64,000 nt of DNA from NCBI GenBank assembly GCA_963724385.1, contig CAVRUJ010000002.1, forward strand, positions 1 to 64,000. Reading direction: 5' to 3'. The position numbers and the translations under genes are program-made. Positions within the stretch are counted from its first letter, which is position 1, and each line of letters begins with the position of its first letter. Below are positions 48,510 through 59,702 of this stretch, piece by piece. Below the pieces are notes generated by a model. That model searched no databases, had not been told where the DNA came from, and worked only from the letters and a program-made list of their open reading frames with translations. This stretch comes from DASXQK01 sp963724385. Its GTDB lineage: Bacteria; Pseudomonadota; Alphaproteobacteria; Dongiales; Dongiaceae.

Positions 48510-50042
48510 ATGGAAGCAAAGACCACGGGCAACAGCCGCAACGTCACGCCGCTGCGCCAGACGGATGAACTGCCGCCGCGCGTCCCGCCCCATAACTACG
48601 AAGCGGAGATGGCGCTCCTGGGCGCGATCCTCGCCAACAACCTGGTCTTCGACAAGGTCAACGAGTTCCTGCGCCCCGATCACTTCGCCGACGCGCTGCA
48701 CGGGCGCATCTACGAGGCGGCCGGCAAGCTGATCGAGCGCGGCCAGATCGCCAACGTGCTGACTTTGAAGAACCTGTTCGACCAGGACCCGGCCCTGGTC
48801 GAGCATGGCGGAGCGCAATACCTCGCCCGCCTCGCCGCCTCGGTCGTCACCATCATCAATGCCGAGGACTACGGCCATGCCATCCATGACCTGCATCTGC
48901 GCCGGCAGCTGATCGCGCTGGGCGAGGACGTGGTCAACGACGCCCATACCCATGACCTCGATCTTTCCGCCCTGCAGCAGGTCGAAACGGCGGAAGAGAA
49001 GCTGTTCCGCCTGGCCGAGACCGGCGATACCGAGGGAGGCCTCAGGCCGCTGACCGATGCCCTGACCGGGGCCATCAACATGGCCGAGGCGGCGGTCAAG
49101 CGCGAAGGCCATGTGACCGGCGTCACCACGGGCCTCATCGATCTCGACAAGAAGCTGGGCGGGCTCCAGCCCTCTGACCTCATCATCCTGGCCGGCCGGC
49201 CTTCCATGGGCAAGTCGGCGCTGGCCACCAACATCGCCTTCAATGCCGCCCGCGCCTATGAGGAGACGACCGGACCCGCGGGTGAGACCAAAGTGGTGAA
49301 CGGCGCCAAGGTCGCGTTCTTCTCCCTCGAGATGTCGGCCGAGCAGCTCGCGACCCGCATCCTGGCCGAGCGGACCGAGATCTCCTCGGACCGGATCCGT
49401 CGCGGCGAGATCAGCCGGGATGACGATTTCTCCCGGCTGGTGGCGGCGGCCCAGGAGCTGCAGAGACTGCCCTTGTTCATCGACGACACGCCGGGCATCA
49501 GCATCGCGGCGCTGCGCACCCGGAGCCGGCGCCTGAAGCGGCGCCACGGCCTCGGGCTCATCGTGGTCGACTATCTCCAGCTCATGCGCCTGCCGGCCGG
49601 CCTCAAGCCGGAGAACCGCGTGCAGGAGGTCTCGGAGATCACCCGCGGGCTCAAGGCCATTGCCAAGGAGCTGAACCTGCCGGTGCTGGCCCTGGCCCAG
49701 CTCTCCCGTGCCGTCGAGCAGCGCGAAGACAAGCGTCCGCAACTCTCGGACCTCAGGGAATCGGGCTCGATCGAACAGGACTCCGACGTGGTCATGTTCA
49801 TCTATCGCGACCAGTACTACCTTGAGCGCAGCGAGCCGAAGCAGCGCGAGGACGAGGCCAATGACCGGTTCGCCAAGCGCCATGACGACTGGGTCCAGCG
49901 CTGCGAGCACGCGCACAACAAGGCCGAGATCAATATCGCCAAGCAGCGCCACGGCCCCATCGGCACGGTCGAGCTTCGCTTCGAGGGGGTGGTGACGAAG
50001 TTCGACAATCTCGTGCTCGACGACCGTCTGTCGGATGGCTAA
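48510..50042 (+). CDS. dnaB: Replicative DNA helicase DnaB
   Basis: 510 residues. The N-terminal helical domain (PPHNYEAEMALLGAILANN) is followed by the RecA-like helicase core with LAGRPSMGKSALATNIA (Walker A), FFSLEMSAEQLATRI, GLIVVDYLQLM (Walker B) and LAQLSRAVEQREDKRPQLSDLRESG. It unwinds DNA ahead of the replisome. A short insertion of charged residues before KQRHGPIGTV is normal for alphaproteobacteria. The stop overlaps the alr start by 8 bp. Confidence 0.95.
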   Translation: MEAKTTGNSRNVTPLRQTDELPPRVPPHNYEAEMALLGAILANNLVFDKVNEFLRPDHFADALHGRIYEAAGKLIERGQIANVLTLKNLFDQDPALVEHGGAQYLARLAASVVTIINAEDYGHAIHDLHLRRQLIALGEDVVNDAHTHDLDLSALQQVETAEEKLFRLAETGDTEGGLRPLTDALTGAINMAEAAVKREGHVTGVTTGLIDLDKKLGGLQPSDLIILAGRPSMGKSALATNIAFNAARAYEETTGPAGETKVVNGAKVAFFSLEMSAEQLATRILAERTEISSDRIRRGEISRDDDFSRLVAAAQELQRLPLFIDDTPGISIAALRTRSRRLKRRHGLGLIVVDYLQLMRLPAGLKPENRVQEVSEITRGLKAIAKELNLPVLALAQLSRAVEQREDKRPQLSDLRESGSIEQDSDVVMFIYRDQYYLERSEPKQREDEANDRFAKRHDDWVQRCEHAHNKAEINIAKQRHGPIGTVELRFEGVVTKFDNLVLDDRLSDG

Positions 50043-51141
50043 GGCAGCCACGGGCGACGACCGGCCCGTTCTCACCATCGACCTTGCCTCCATCGTCGCC
50101 AATTGGCGCATGCTGGCGAAGCTCGCAGCACCCGCGATCGCCGCGCCGGCGGTAAAGGCCGACGCCTATGGGCTCGGCATGGCCGAAGTGGCGCCGGCCC
50201 TGGCGGCCGCGGGGGCGAGCGAGTTCTTCGTGGCGACCCTGGAGGAAGGGACGGCACTCCGCCGGCTGCTGCCGGCCGCCAGCATCTATGTGCTGAACGG
50301 CCTGCCCGCCGGCGGCGCGGCTGGCCTGCTCGCCCACCGGCTCATCCCCTGTCTCAAGAGCATGGTGGACATCGAGGGCTGGGCCGGAGTGCCGGCGCCG
50401 GCCGCCCTCATGATGGACAGCGGCCTCAACCGGCTCGGGCTCACGCGCGAAGAGGTGTCAGAGTTGGCCGGGGCGCCGGAGCGCCTGGCGAAGTTGGATC
50501 TTGCCCTGGTGATGAGCCACCTCGCCTGCGCGGAGGAGGCCGACAACCCCATGAACCGTCGTCAGCTCGAGCAATTCCAGGCCGATGTCCGGCGCCTCCG
50601 CCTCTCGGGAAAGCGGCTCAGCATCTCGGCCTCCTCCGGCATCTTCCTCGGGCCCGACTTTCGCCTAGCTTTGGTCCGGCCGGGGGCGGCTTTGTATGGC
50701 ATTGCACCGCTCAACAATCAGCCGAACCCGATGCGCCAAGTCATTAGACTTCAAGCAAGAATCCTTCAAGTCCGTCGCGTTGACAGGGGTATGAGCGTTG
50801 GCTATGGTGCGACGCGCCGGATAGCGGCGCCGGGGTTCATCGCCATCGCCGGCATGGGCTACGGGGACGGGCTCTTGCGTTCCCTGGCCGATCGCGGTTG
50901 CGCCTTCCTCGGGGATCGACGCCTTCCCGTCATGGGCCGCGTATCGATGGATCTGATCACGCTGGATCTCGGCGCCACGGCGCCGGACGGGGCCGTACCG
51001 GGTGCAATGGTGGAGCTGATCGGACCTTCCCACGGCGTCGAAGAGCTGGCTGCCGAAGCCGGCACCAACGGATATGAGATCCTGACCGCGCTTGGCGGCC
51101 GAACCCGTCGGACGTATCTGCCGGCCGGGAAGCATCCGTGA
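50035..51141 (+). CDS. alr: Alanine racemase
   Basis: 368 residues. The PLP Lys lies in PAVKADAYGLG near residue 40. The second catalytic residue, Tyr, is in SVGYGATR near residue 260. MGRVSMDLITLDLG and the C-terminal beta domain complete the family. It makes D-alanine for peptidoglycan. The start overlaps dnaB by 8 bp and its stop overlaps the GTG of mlaE, so it is in a chain of coupled genes. Confidence 0.95.
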   Translation: MAKAATGDDRPVLTIDLASIVANWRMLAKLAAPAIAAPAVKADAYGLGMAEVAPALAAAGASEFFVATLEEGTALRRLLPAASIYVLNGLPAGGAAGLLAHRLIPCLKSMVDIEGWAGVPAPAALMMDSGLNRLGLTREEVSELAGAPERLAKLDLALVMSHLACAEEADNPMNRRQLEQFQADVRRLRLSGKRLSISASSGIFLGPDFRLALVRPGAALYGIAPLNNQPNPMRQVIRLQARILQVRRVDRGMSVGYGATRRIAAPGFIAIAGMGYGDGLLRSLADRGCAFLGDRRLPVMGRVSMDLITLDLGATAPDGAVPGAMVELIGPSHGVEELAAEAGTNGYEILTALGGRTRRTYLPAGKHP

Positions 51142-51914
51142 CCAACCTGCTGCAGCCGATCGGCGCGGCGGTCCTGATTGCGCTGGAGCAGATCGGCCGC
51201 ATCGCCCTTTTCGCCATCGAGGCGCTCGCGCTCGCCTTCCGCCCGCCCTTCCGCCTACGCCTGCTCGGCCGGCAGCTCATCGATGTCGGCTACTACTCGC
51301 TGCCCGTGGTGGGGCTCACCGCCATTTTCACCGGCATGGTGCTGGTGCTGCAGAGCTATACCGGATTCACCCGCTTCAACGCCGAGGCCGCGATCCCCAA
51401 TGTCGTGGTCATCTCGCTGACCCGGGAACTCGGGCCCGTGCTGGCCGGGCTGATGGTGGCGGGGCGCATCGGTGCCGCCATGGCGGCGGAGATCGGCACC
51501 ATGCGGGTGACCGAGCAGATCGATGCCCTCAGCACGCTTTCGACCAACCCGATCAAATATCTTGTGGTGCCGCGGCTGCTGGCCGGGCTCATCAGCCTGC
51601 CGCTCCTGGTGGCGGTGGCCGATATCATCGGCGTCTTCGGCGGCTACGTCATCGCGATCTACAAGCTGGGATTCAATTCGTCCGCCTACATCAAGAACAC
51701 CGTCGATTTCGTCACCAGCCTCGACGTGGTCTCCGGCCTGGTAAAGGCCGCGGTGTTCGGCTTCATCGTCGCCCTCATGGGCTGCTACAATGGCTATCAC
51801 TCCCGCGGCGGCGCCCAGGGCGTGGGCGCGGCCACGACCAACGCCGTGGTCTCGGCCTCGATCATGATCCTGGTCTTCAACTACATGCTGACCGAGGCCT
51901 TCTTCTCGCGATGA
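51138..51914 (+). CDS. mlaE: MlaE-type ABC transporter permease
   Basis: 258 residues from a GTG start that overlaps the alr stop (GTGA). It has five or so membrane helices and the MlaE signature region LTRELGPVLAGLMVAGRIGAAMAAEIGTMRVTEQIDAL. With the next gene it forms the core of an Mla-type phospholipid transporter between the outer and inner membrane. No mlaD-type MCE protein is in this window, so the substrate-binding component must be elsewhere. The location inside the dnaB-radA run is common in this class. Confidence 0.9.
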   Translation: MTNLLQPIGAAVLIALEQIGRIALFAIEALALAFRPPFRLRLLGRQLIDVGYYSLPVVGLTAIFTGMVLVLQSYTGFTRFNAEAAIPNVVVISLTRELGPVLAGLMVAGRIGAAMAAEIGTMRVTEQIDALSTLSTNPIKYLVVPRLLAGLISLPLLVAVADIIGVFGGYVIAIYKLGFNSSAYIKNTVDFVTSLDVVSGLVKAAVFGFIVALMGCYNGYHSRGGAQGVGAATTNAVVSASIMILVFNYMLTEAFFSR

Positions 51915-52687
51915 GCGAAGAGCCCAAGATCGCTGTTGCCGGGCTTTACAAGTCCTTTGGGCCGAAAGAGGTGCTGAAGGGCATCGAGATCCAGGTGGCA
52001 CGAGGCGAGTCCCTCGTGGTCATCGGCGGATCCGGCTCGGGCAAATCCGTCCTCATCAAATGCATCATCGGGCTGATGCGCCCCGACGCCGGCAGCATCC
52101 GCATCGACGGCCGGGAGACGACCAAGCTCTCGGGTGCCGCCCGCGAGGCGGTGCGCGGCAAGTTCGGCATGCTGTTCCAGGGCTCGGCCCTGTTCGATTC
52201 CCTCCGGGTCTGGGAAAACGTCGCCTTCGGCCTGATCGAGGGCGAGCGCATGGCCCGGCGCCAGGCGAAGGAGGTGGCGCTCGCCAAGCTCGCCGCCGTC
52301 GGCCTCGAGCCGCCGGTCGCCGAACTCTATCCGGCCGAGCTTTCGGGCGGCATGCAGAAGCGGGTGGCGCTGGCCCGCGCCATCGCCAAGGAACCCGAGA
52401 TCATCTTCTTCGACGAGCCGACGACGGGCCTCGACCCGATCATGAGCGACGTGATCAACAAGCTGATCGTCAAATGCGTGCGCGACCTGGGCGCCACCGC
52501 CGTCTCCATCACCCACGATATGGTGAGCGCCCGCTTCATCGCCGACCGCATCGCCATGATCCATGACGGGCGCATCGTCTGGGACGGCAAGGCCGGCGAG
52601 ATCGACCGGTCCGGCAATCATTTCGTCGAACAGTTCATCCACGGCCGGGCCGAGGGACCGATCAAGATGCCCGTCCGGTCGCTCTAA
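51911..52687 (+). CDS. mlaF: MlaF-type ABC transporter ATP-binding protein
   Basis: 258 residues, ATG 51911 overlapping the mlaE stop (ATGA). Walker A is GGSGSGKSVLIK. The Q-loop is MLFQGSALFDSL with the MlaF-type wording. The ABC signature is ELSGGMQKRVALARAIA, Walker B is IIFFDEPTTGLDP and the H-loop is SITHDM. It energises MlaE for phospholipid transport and outer membrane asymmetry. Confidence 0.93.
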   Translation: MSEEPKIAVAGLYKSFGPKEVLKGIEIQVARGESLVVIGGSGSGKSVLIKCIIGLMRPDAGSIRIDGRETTKLSGAAREAVRGKFGMLFQGSALFDSLRVWENVAFGLIEGERMARRQAKEVALAKLAAVGLEPPVAELYPAELSGGMQKRVALARAIAKEPEIIFFDEPTTGLDPIMSDVINKLIVKCVRDLGATAVSITHDMVSARFIADRIAMIHDGRIVWDGKAGEIDRSGNHFVEQFIHGRAEGPIKMPVRSL

Positions 52688-52704
52688 GGCGCAGCGCTAA
52701 CCCG

Positions 52705-54083
<1,379 letters not shown>

Positions 54084-54087
<4 letters not shown>

Positions 54088-54755
54088 ACCATCTGCCGTT
54101 CAACCTGGTCGACATCGCCGTCGTCGGGGTCCTGATCATTTCCGGGCTGATGGCCTTCAGCCGAGGCCTCGTGCGCGAGGTATTGTCCATCGGCGCTTGG
54201 GTTGGTGCCGCGGTTGTGACGATCTACGCCTTTCCCCATCTGCGCCCTTTCACCGGCGTCTACATCAAGAGCGATCTTCTGGCCAACATCGCGACCGGTG
54301 TCGCCATCTTCGTGGTGACCCTGTTCGTCTGCACCGCCGTCAGCCATATGCTTGCCCGGAACGTCCGGAGCAGCGGTTTCGGCGCGCTCGACCGGTCGCT
54401 GGGCTTCCTGTTCGGCCTGGCGCGGGGCGCGGTCCTCGTGTGCCTGGCCTACCTGCTGTTCCTGTGGATCGTCCCCAAGCCGGAAGACCAGCCCGACGCC
54501 ATCAAGCAGGCCAAGAGCCTCCCGCTCATCGACGCTGGAGCAACGCTCATTCAATCGCTGCTGCCCAAAGACATCATAAAGAAGAGCGGCCAGGCCGCCG
54601 ACGCGGCCAAGACCGCTGTCGAGCAGCAGATCGGCCAGCAGGCGATCAATTCCCTCAGCCAGCCGGCGCCAAAATCGGCTGCGACGAAGACCGATCCGGG
54701 ATATAACGACAGCGAACGGAAGGGCCTCGATCAACTGATCAAGGGCAGCCAATAG
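54084..54755 (+). CDS. cvpA: CvpA family membrane protein
   Basis: 223 residues from a TTG start whose last two bases form part of the radA TGA (TTGA). Four hydrophobic helices in the first 150 residues (LVDIAVVGVLIISGLMAF, VLSIGAWVGAAVVTIYAF, GVAIFVVTLFVCTAVSHML, ARGAVLVCLAYLLFLWIV) match the CvpA fold. The C-terminal 80 residues are soluble, with Q- and A-rich helices. Named for colicin V production, but in practice linked to purF and envelope homeostasis. The neighbouring purF starts 4 bp later. Confidence 0.9.
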
Positions 54756-54759
54756 GCAT

Positions 54760-56220
54760 ATGGCCAAGACGATCAGCACCCATCCCTTCGACGACGACAA
54801 GCTCAAGGAAGAGTGCGGCGTGGTCGGCATCTACGGTGCCGAGCAGGCCGCCGCGCTCTGCGCCTTGGGCCTGCACGCCCTGCAGCATCGCGGCCAGGAG
54901 GCCGTCGGCATCGTCGCCTATGACGGGCATCAGTTCACCGCCCACAGGGCGCTTGGCCATGTCGCCGACAGTTTTTCCTCGGAATCCGTCATCGGCCGGC
55001 TCAAGGGCCATGCGGCCATGGGCCATGTCCGCTATTCCACCACCGGCGAGACGATCCTGCGCAACGTCCAGCCGCTCTTCGCCGACCTCGAGTTCGGCGG
55101 CTTCGCCATCGGCCATAACGGGAACCTGACCAATGCCCATGCGCTGCACCGCGAGCTGGTGCGCCGGGGCTCGCTGTTCCAGTCGACGACGGACACGGAA
55201 GTCATCACCCACCTGATGGCAACCCACATGCGCGGCAGCGTCATCGACCGGCTGATCCATGCGTTGCTCCAGGTCGAGGGCGCCTATTCCCTGGTGGCGC
55301 TGGCCAAGGACATGGTGATCGGCGTGCGCGATCCGCTGGGGGTCAGGCCCCTGGTGCTAGGCCGGCTGGGCGAGGGGCATATCCTGGCCTCGGAGACCTG
55401 CGCCCTCGACATCATGGGCGCCGATTACCTGCGCGACGTGGCGCCGGGCGAGCTCGTGATCCTCGACAGCTCGGGCGTCCATTCCATGCGGCCGTTTCCC
55501 GCCGCGCCACGGCGCTTCTGCATCTTCGAATACATCTACTTCGCCCGGCCCGACAGCATGGTGGAAGGCCAGAGCGTCTATGAGGCGCGCAAGCGCATTG
55601 GCGCCGAGCTGGCGCGGGAATCCCCGGCGCCTGCCGACGTCGTCATCCCGGTGCCCGATTCGGGCGTGCCGGCAGCGATCGGCTACGCGTCCGAGGCCGG
55701 CGTTCCCTTCGAGCTCGGCATCATCCGCAACCACTATGTCGGGCGCACCTTCATCGAGCCCACCGACCATATCCGGCATCTGGGCGTAAAGCTGAAGCAC
55801 AACGCCAACCGCGCCTCGATCGAGGGTCGGCGGGTGGTGCTGGTGGACGACAGCATCGTGCGCGGCACCACCAGCCGGAAGATCGTCGAGATGGTGCGCG
55901 CCGCCGGGGCGAAGGAGGTGCATATGCGCATCTCGAGCCCGCCCACCACCCATTCCTGCTTCTACGGCATCGATACGCCCGAGCGGAGCCAGCTCCTGGC
56001 CGCGCGCTCCGACGTCAAGGAAATGGCCCAGATCATCGGCGTCGACAGCCTCGCCTTCATCAGCATCGACGGCCTCTACCGGGCCATGGGCGAAGCCAGG
56101 CGCGAGGCGGGCCAGCCCCAGTTCTGCGATGCCTGCTTCACTGGCGACTACCCCACCAGCCTGACCGACCAGGGCCAGGGTCCGCCCGAGCAGCTCTCCC
56201 TTCTGGCCGAAACGGCCTGA
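54760..56220 (+). CDS. purF: Amidophosphoribosyltransferase
   Basis: 486 residues. The Ntn glutaminase begins after an 18-residue leader: KEECGVVGIYGAEQAA, with Cys as the processed N-terminal nucleophile. HRGQEAVGIV and RYSTTGET are glutaminase landmarks. The phosphoribosyltransferase domain has VVLVDDSIVRGTTSRKIVEM (PRPP-binding) and the cysteine pair FCDACFTGDYP near the end. It catalyses the first committed step of purine synthesis. It is coupled to cvpA, as in E. coli. Confidence 0.95.
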   Translation: MAKTISTHPFDDDKLKEECGVVGIYGAEQAAALCALGLHALQHRGQEAVGIVAYDGHQFTAHRALGHVADSFSSESVIGRLKGHAAMGHVRYSTTGETILRNVQPLFADLEFGGFAIGHNGNLTNAHALHRELVRRGSLFQSTTDTEVITHLMATHMRGSVIDRLIHALLQVEGAYSLVALAKDMVIGVRDPLGVRPLVLGRLGEGHILASETCALDIMGADYLRDVAPGELVILDSSGVHSMRPFPAAPRRFCIFEYIYFARPDSMVEGQSVYEARKRIGAELARESPAPADVVIPVPDSGVPAAIGYASEAGVPFELGIIRNHYVGRTFIEPTDHIRHLGVKLKHNANRASIEGRRVVLVDDSIVRGTTSRKIVEMVRAAGAKEVHMRISSPPTTHSCFYGIDTPERSQLLAARSDVKEMAQIIGVDSLAFISIDGLYRAMGEARREAGQPQFCDACFTGDYPTSLTDQGQGPPEQLSLLAETA

Positions 56221-56225
56221 TCGCC

Positions 56226-56960
56226 ATGGCGGGCGGACGCCTTGCCGGGCGCGTCGCGCTCGTGACCGGCGCGTCGCGCGGGCTGGGTGCGGCCATCGCC
56301 AGGCGCTTCGCCGCCGAGGGGGCCGAGCTCATCCTGCTTGCCCGCACCGTGGGCGGGCTCGAGGAAACCGACGATGCGGTGCGCGCGGCCGGGGGACATG
56401 CGACCCTGGTACCCCTCGACCTCACCGATTTCGCCGCCCTCGACCGGCTGGGGGGCGCGATCTTCGAGCGCCACAAGCGGCTCGACGTGCTGGTGGCCAA
56501 CGGCGCCATCCTCGGCACGCTGTCGCCGCTCGCGCATATCGAGCCCAAGGAATGGCAGCGTGTGGTCGACGTCAATTTGACCGCCAACTGGCGCCTCATC
56601 CGCAGCCTCGATCCCCTGCTCCGCGCGGCACCCGCCGGCCGGGCCATCTTCGTCAGCTCTTCCGCCGCGGCGGCACCGCTTGCCTATTGGGGCGCTTACG
56701 CGGTCACCAAGGCGGGGCTCGAGCAGCTCGCCGGCATCTATGCCCAGGAAGTCGAGAGGACCGCGCTCAGGGTCAACATCGTCGATCCCGGCCGGCTGCG
56801 CACGGTCATGCGCGCGCAGGCCTATCCGGGGGAGAACCCCGAGACTTTGCCGCCGCCGGACTCGGCGACGGAGATCTTCGTGGCGCTCGCCGAGGACGCC
56901 TGCCGCTGGCATGGGGCACGACTGAAGGCGAAGGGTTTCAACTCAACCACGGCGCCGTGA
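56226..56960 (+). CDS. SDR family NAD(P)-dependent oxidoreductase
   Basis: 244 residues, ATG 56226, 5 bp after purF. RVALVTGASRGLGAAIARRFA is the TGxxxGxG cofactor motif. LVANGAILG replaces the usual NNAG, and the catalytic region is VSSSAAAAPLAYWGAYAVTKAGLEQL (Ser, YxxxK). It is a classical SDR in the position where alphaproteobacteria often carry an SDR after purF. The substrate is unknown. Confidence 0.9.
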   Translation: MAGGRLAGRVALVTGASRGLGAAIARRFAAEGAELILLARTVGGLEETDDAVRAAGGHATLVPLDLTDFAALDRLGGAIFERHKRLDVLVANGAILGTLSPLAHIEPKEWQRVVDVNLTANWRLIRSLDPLLRAAPAGRAIFVSSSAAAAPLAYWGAYAVTKAGLEQLAGIYAQEVERTALRVNIVDPGRLRTVMRAQAYPGENPETLPPPDSATEIFVALAEDACRWHGARLKAKGFNSTTAP

Positions 56961-56970
56961 CGCAGAGCGT

Positions 56971-58368
56971 CTACGACCGCCCTCGTTTGGCATAGGGGTT
57001 GTCGCCGCGCCGAAGCTCGATCCGGATCGGCACGCCCGGAAGCTCGAAGCGTTCGCGCAAGCCGTTCACCAGGTAGCGCAGGTAGGACTCGGGCATCTCG
57101 TTCGGCAGGTTGCAGAACAGCGCGAAGCTGGGCGGGCGGCTCTTGGTCTGGGTGATGTAGCGCAGCTTCAGCCGCCGGCCCTTGACCAGCGGCGGCGGGT
57201 GGGATTCCTCCATCGCTTGGAGCCACCGGTTGAGGGCGGGCGTGCCGACGCGCCGGCTCCAGACCTCGACCATGGCGAAAGCCTCGTCGAGGATCTTGTC
57301 GAGGCCCCGGCCCGTCTTGGCCGAAACCGGCAGCACCGGCAGGCCCTTGCATTGCGGCAGGGAGGTCTGCAGCCGGTCGGCGAGGCGCGACAGGGTCTCC
57401 TTCGGATGCTCCACCAAGTCCCATTTGTTGATGGCGATGATGAGGACCCGGCCCTCCTCCTCGACCAGGCGGGCGATGGTCAGATCCTGCTTTTCCAGGA
57501 GATCGGCGGAATCCAGCACAAGGACGACCACCTGGGCATAGCGGATGGCGCGCAGACTGTCTTCGGTGGAGAGCTTTTCCAGCTTCTCCACCACCCTGGC
57601 CCTGCGCCGCATGCCCGCGGTGTCGACGAGGCGGACCGGCCGGCCGCGATGCAGCCACTCAACCGCGATGGCGTCCCGGGTGATGCCGGCTTCGGGCCCG
57701 GTCAAGAGACGCTCCTCGCCGACCAGCCGGTTGATCAGGGTCGACTTGCCCACATTGGGCCGGCCGACGATGGCGAGTTGAAGGGCCTTGGGCTCTTCGG
57801 CGCCTTCGTCCTTTTCCTTCTCCGCTTCCGATTCGCCGTCGCCTTGCGGCGCGCCCGCGCCCGCGACCCGCGGCGCCAGTGCCTCATAGAGATCGGCCAA
57901 GCCTTCGCCATGCTCGGCCGAGATGGCGATCGGCTCGCCGAAGCCGAGACGGAAGGCATCGAGCCGTCCGGCCTCCGATGCGCCGCTCTCGCATTTGTTG
58001 GCGACCAGCAGGATGGGCTTCGCCGATTTGCGCAGCCAGGCGGCGAAATGGCCGTCGAGCGCCGTGACGCCGGCCCGGGCATCGATCACCAGCAGCGCCA
58101 GGTCGGCCTCGGCCACCGCCCGTTCGGCCTGCCGGCGCATGCGCGCCATCAGCCCCTCGCCCTGCTCGTCCTCGAAGCCGGGCGTGTCCACCACGGTGAA
58201 GCTGAGGTCGGCCAGGTGGGCTTCGCCGAACCGGCGGTCCCGGGTCACCCCCGGCGTGTCGTCGACGATGGCCAGGCGCTTGCCCACCAGCCGGTTGAAC
58301 AAGGTGGACTTGCCGACATTGGGCCGGCCGACGATGGCCACGGTCAGCGGGGCGACGGTGAGGGCCAT
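56971..58368 (-). CDS. der: Ribosome biogenesis GTPase Der (EngA)
   Basis: 465 residues from ATG 58368. Two tandem Era-like GTPase domains have G1 motifs GRPNVGKSTLFNRLVG and GRPNVGKSTLINRLVG, DTPG and DTAG for G3, NKCE and NKWD for G4. The linker is charged (GDGESEAEKEKDEGAEEP). The KH-like C-terminal domain has the KLRYITQTKSRPPSFALF block. It helps assemble the 50S subunit. It is convergent with the SDR gene and follows bamB on the same strand. Confidence 0.95.
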   Translation of the reverse strand: MALTVAPLTVAIVGRPNVGKSTLFNRLVGKRLAIVDDTPGVTRDRRFGEAHLADLSFTVVDTPGFEDEQGEGLMARMRRQAERAVAEADLALLVIDARAGVTALDGHFAAWLRKSAKPILLVANKCESGASEAGRLDAFRLGFGEPIAISAEHGEGLADLYEALAPRVAGAGAPQGDGESEAEKEKDEGAEEPKALQLAIVGRPNVGKSTLINRLVGEERLLTGPEAGITRDAIAVEWLHRGRPVRLVDTAGMRRRARVVEKLEKLSTEDSLRAIRYAQVVVLVLDSADLLEKQDLTIARLVEEEGRVLIIAINKWDLVEHPKETLSRLADRLQTSLPQCKGLPVLPVSAKTGRGLDKILDEAFAMVEVWSRRVGTPALNRWLQAMEESHPPPLVKGRRLKLRYITQTKSRPPSFALFCNLPNEMPESYLRYLVNGLRERFELPGVPIRIELRRGDNPYAKRGRS

Positions 58369-58376
58369 GACCGCCC

Positions 58377-59702
58377 CTACCTCAGCGCAACCAGATCGGC
58401 GTCGTCCGTGAGAATGTAGAGGGTGCTGCCGGCGACCACCGGCGGCAGATGGGTCGGGGACGGCAGGTCGATCTGGCCCAGGAGCTTGCCGGTATAGGGC
58501 GAGACCGCGATGGCCTTGCCGTCGGTGCCGGTCAGGATCAGGCGGTTGCCGGCCAGCACCGGCCCCTGCCAGAGAATCGGCTGGGTGTTGTCCGGCGGAT
58601 TGGCGTATTTGGGCAGGCCGCCGACCCAGCGCACTTTGCCCTCCGTCCGGGTAAGGCAGATCAGCTCCTGCTGGTCGGTCAGCACGAAGACGTAGTCGCC
58701 GGCGACCCAGGGCTCGTGGACGCCGCCCAAATCGGCGTCCCAGAACCGGTCGCCGCGTTTGGCGTCCAAAGCCGCCATGATGCCGCTGTGGCTGATGGCG
58801 ATGACGTAGTCGCGGTCGATCACCGGCCGGCCGCGGATGTCGGCAATGGTCTCGGTCGAGCCGCCGCGCAGCTGCCCCGCCAGCGTGTCGCTCCACAGGG
58901 TGCGTCCGGTGTCCGCCTTCAGCCCATAGATCTCGCCGGAGCTGTAGACCACGACCACCGTGCTGCCCTGCACCGCCGGCGTGGCCGTGCCCAGCATGCC
59001 GGCCGGTTCTTCGAGCCCGCTATGGGTCCAGAGCTCGCGGCCGTCGTCCTCGGCCAGGACATGCAGCGTGTTGTCGATGGTGACGGCGAAGATTCGGCCG
59101 CTGCTAGTCGCAGGTGCGGCGCGCATCGGCCCGTTGACGTCCTTGTGCCAGAGCACCTTGCCCGTGCCGGCATCCATGGCAACCACCTGACCGAAGGAGG
59201 TGCCGGCGAAGATCCTGCCGGCATCGTACGAGACGCCGCCGCCCAGAAGCTTGCCGCTTGCCACGTCGCTGCCCAGGTTGACGCGCCAGAGTCGCGCGCC
59301 GGAATTGGCGTCGAGGGCCGAGACGCGGGATTCCGCGTCCATCACGAAGACCCGGCCCTGGGCCACCACCGGCTCGGACAGCAGCCAGAGATCGGAATCG
59401 TTGCCCGTGCCTATGTTGCTGGTCCAGATGACCTTGGGCGCGGCGCCCAGCGCCAGATGCTGCATGGCGTGGCTGGGATAGCCGCCCGGCTGGGGCCAAT
59501 CGGGATTCGCGAACGGCTGGGGCAGGAGGATCTTGACGTCGGCGAGCGTCGGGTCGGCGGATTCCGTCTGGCCCAGCTGGAGGATCGAGATGCGTTCGCC
59601 CGGCAACGGCTTCTTGTAGGTGCCGAACCCGAAGAAGCTGGTCGCCTGGGCGCAGCCGGCCAGCGTCGCTGCGGCCAGCAGCAGCGCCGCGATGCGGCGC
59701 AT
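58377..59702 (-). CDS. bamB: BamB-like outer membrane assembly lipoprotein (PQQ beta-propeller)
   Basis: 441 residues from ATG 59702. MRRIAALLLAAATLAGCAQA is a lipoprotein signal with lipobox LAGC. The mature protein is a run of PQQ-type blades: VWTSNIG-like opening, SALDANSGARLWRVNLG, VAMDAGTGKVLWHKDVNG, YGLKADTGRTLWSDTL and VSPYTGKLLGQIDL. It is a BamA partner in the BAM complex. Its ATG overlaps the stop of the upstream TPR gene, and der follows 8 bp downstream; the same trio is linked in many proteobacteria. Confidence 0.9.
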   Translation of the reverse strand: MRRIAALLLAAATLAGCAQATSFFGFGTYKKPLPGERISILQLGQTESADPTLADVKILLPQPFANPDWPQPGGYPSHAMQHLALGAAPKVIWTSNIGTGNDSDLWLLSEPVVAQGRVFVMDAESRVSALDANSGARLWRVNLGSDVASGKLLGGGVSYDAGRIFAGTSFGQVVAMDAGTGKVLWHKDVNGPMRAAPATSSGRIFAVTIDNTLHVLAEDDGRELWTHSGLEEPAGMLGTATPAVQGSTVVVVYSSGEIYGLKADTGRTLWSDTLAGQLRGGSTETIADIRGRPVIDRDYVIAISHSGIMAALDAKRGDRFWDADLGGVHEPWVAGDYVFVLTDQQELICLTRTEGKVRWVGGLPKYANPPDNTQPILWQGPVLAGNRLILTGTDGKAIAVSPYTGKLLGQIDLPSPTHLPPVVAGSTLYILTDDADLVALR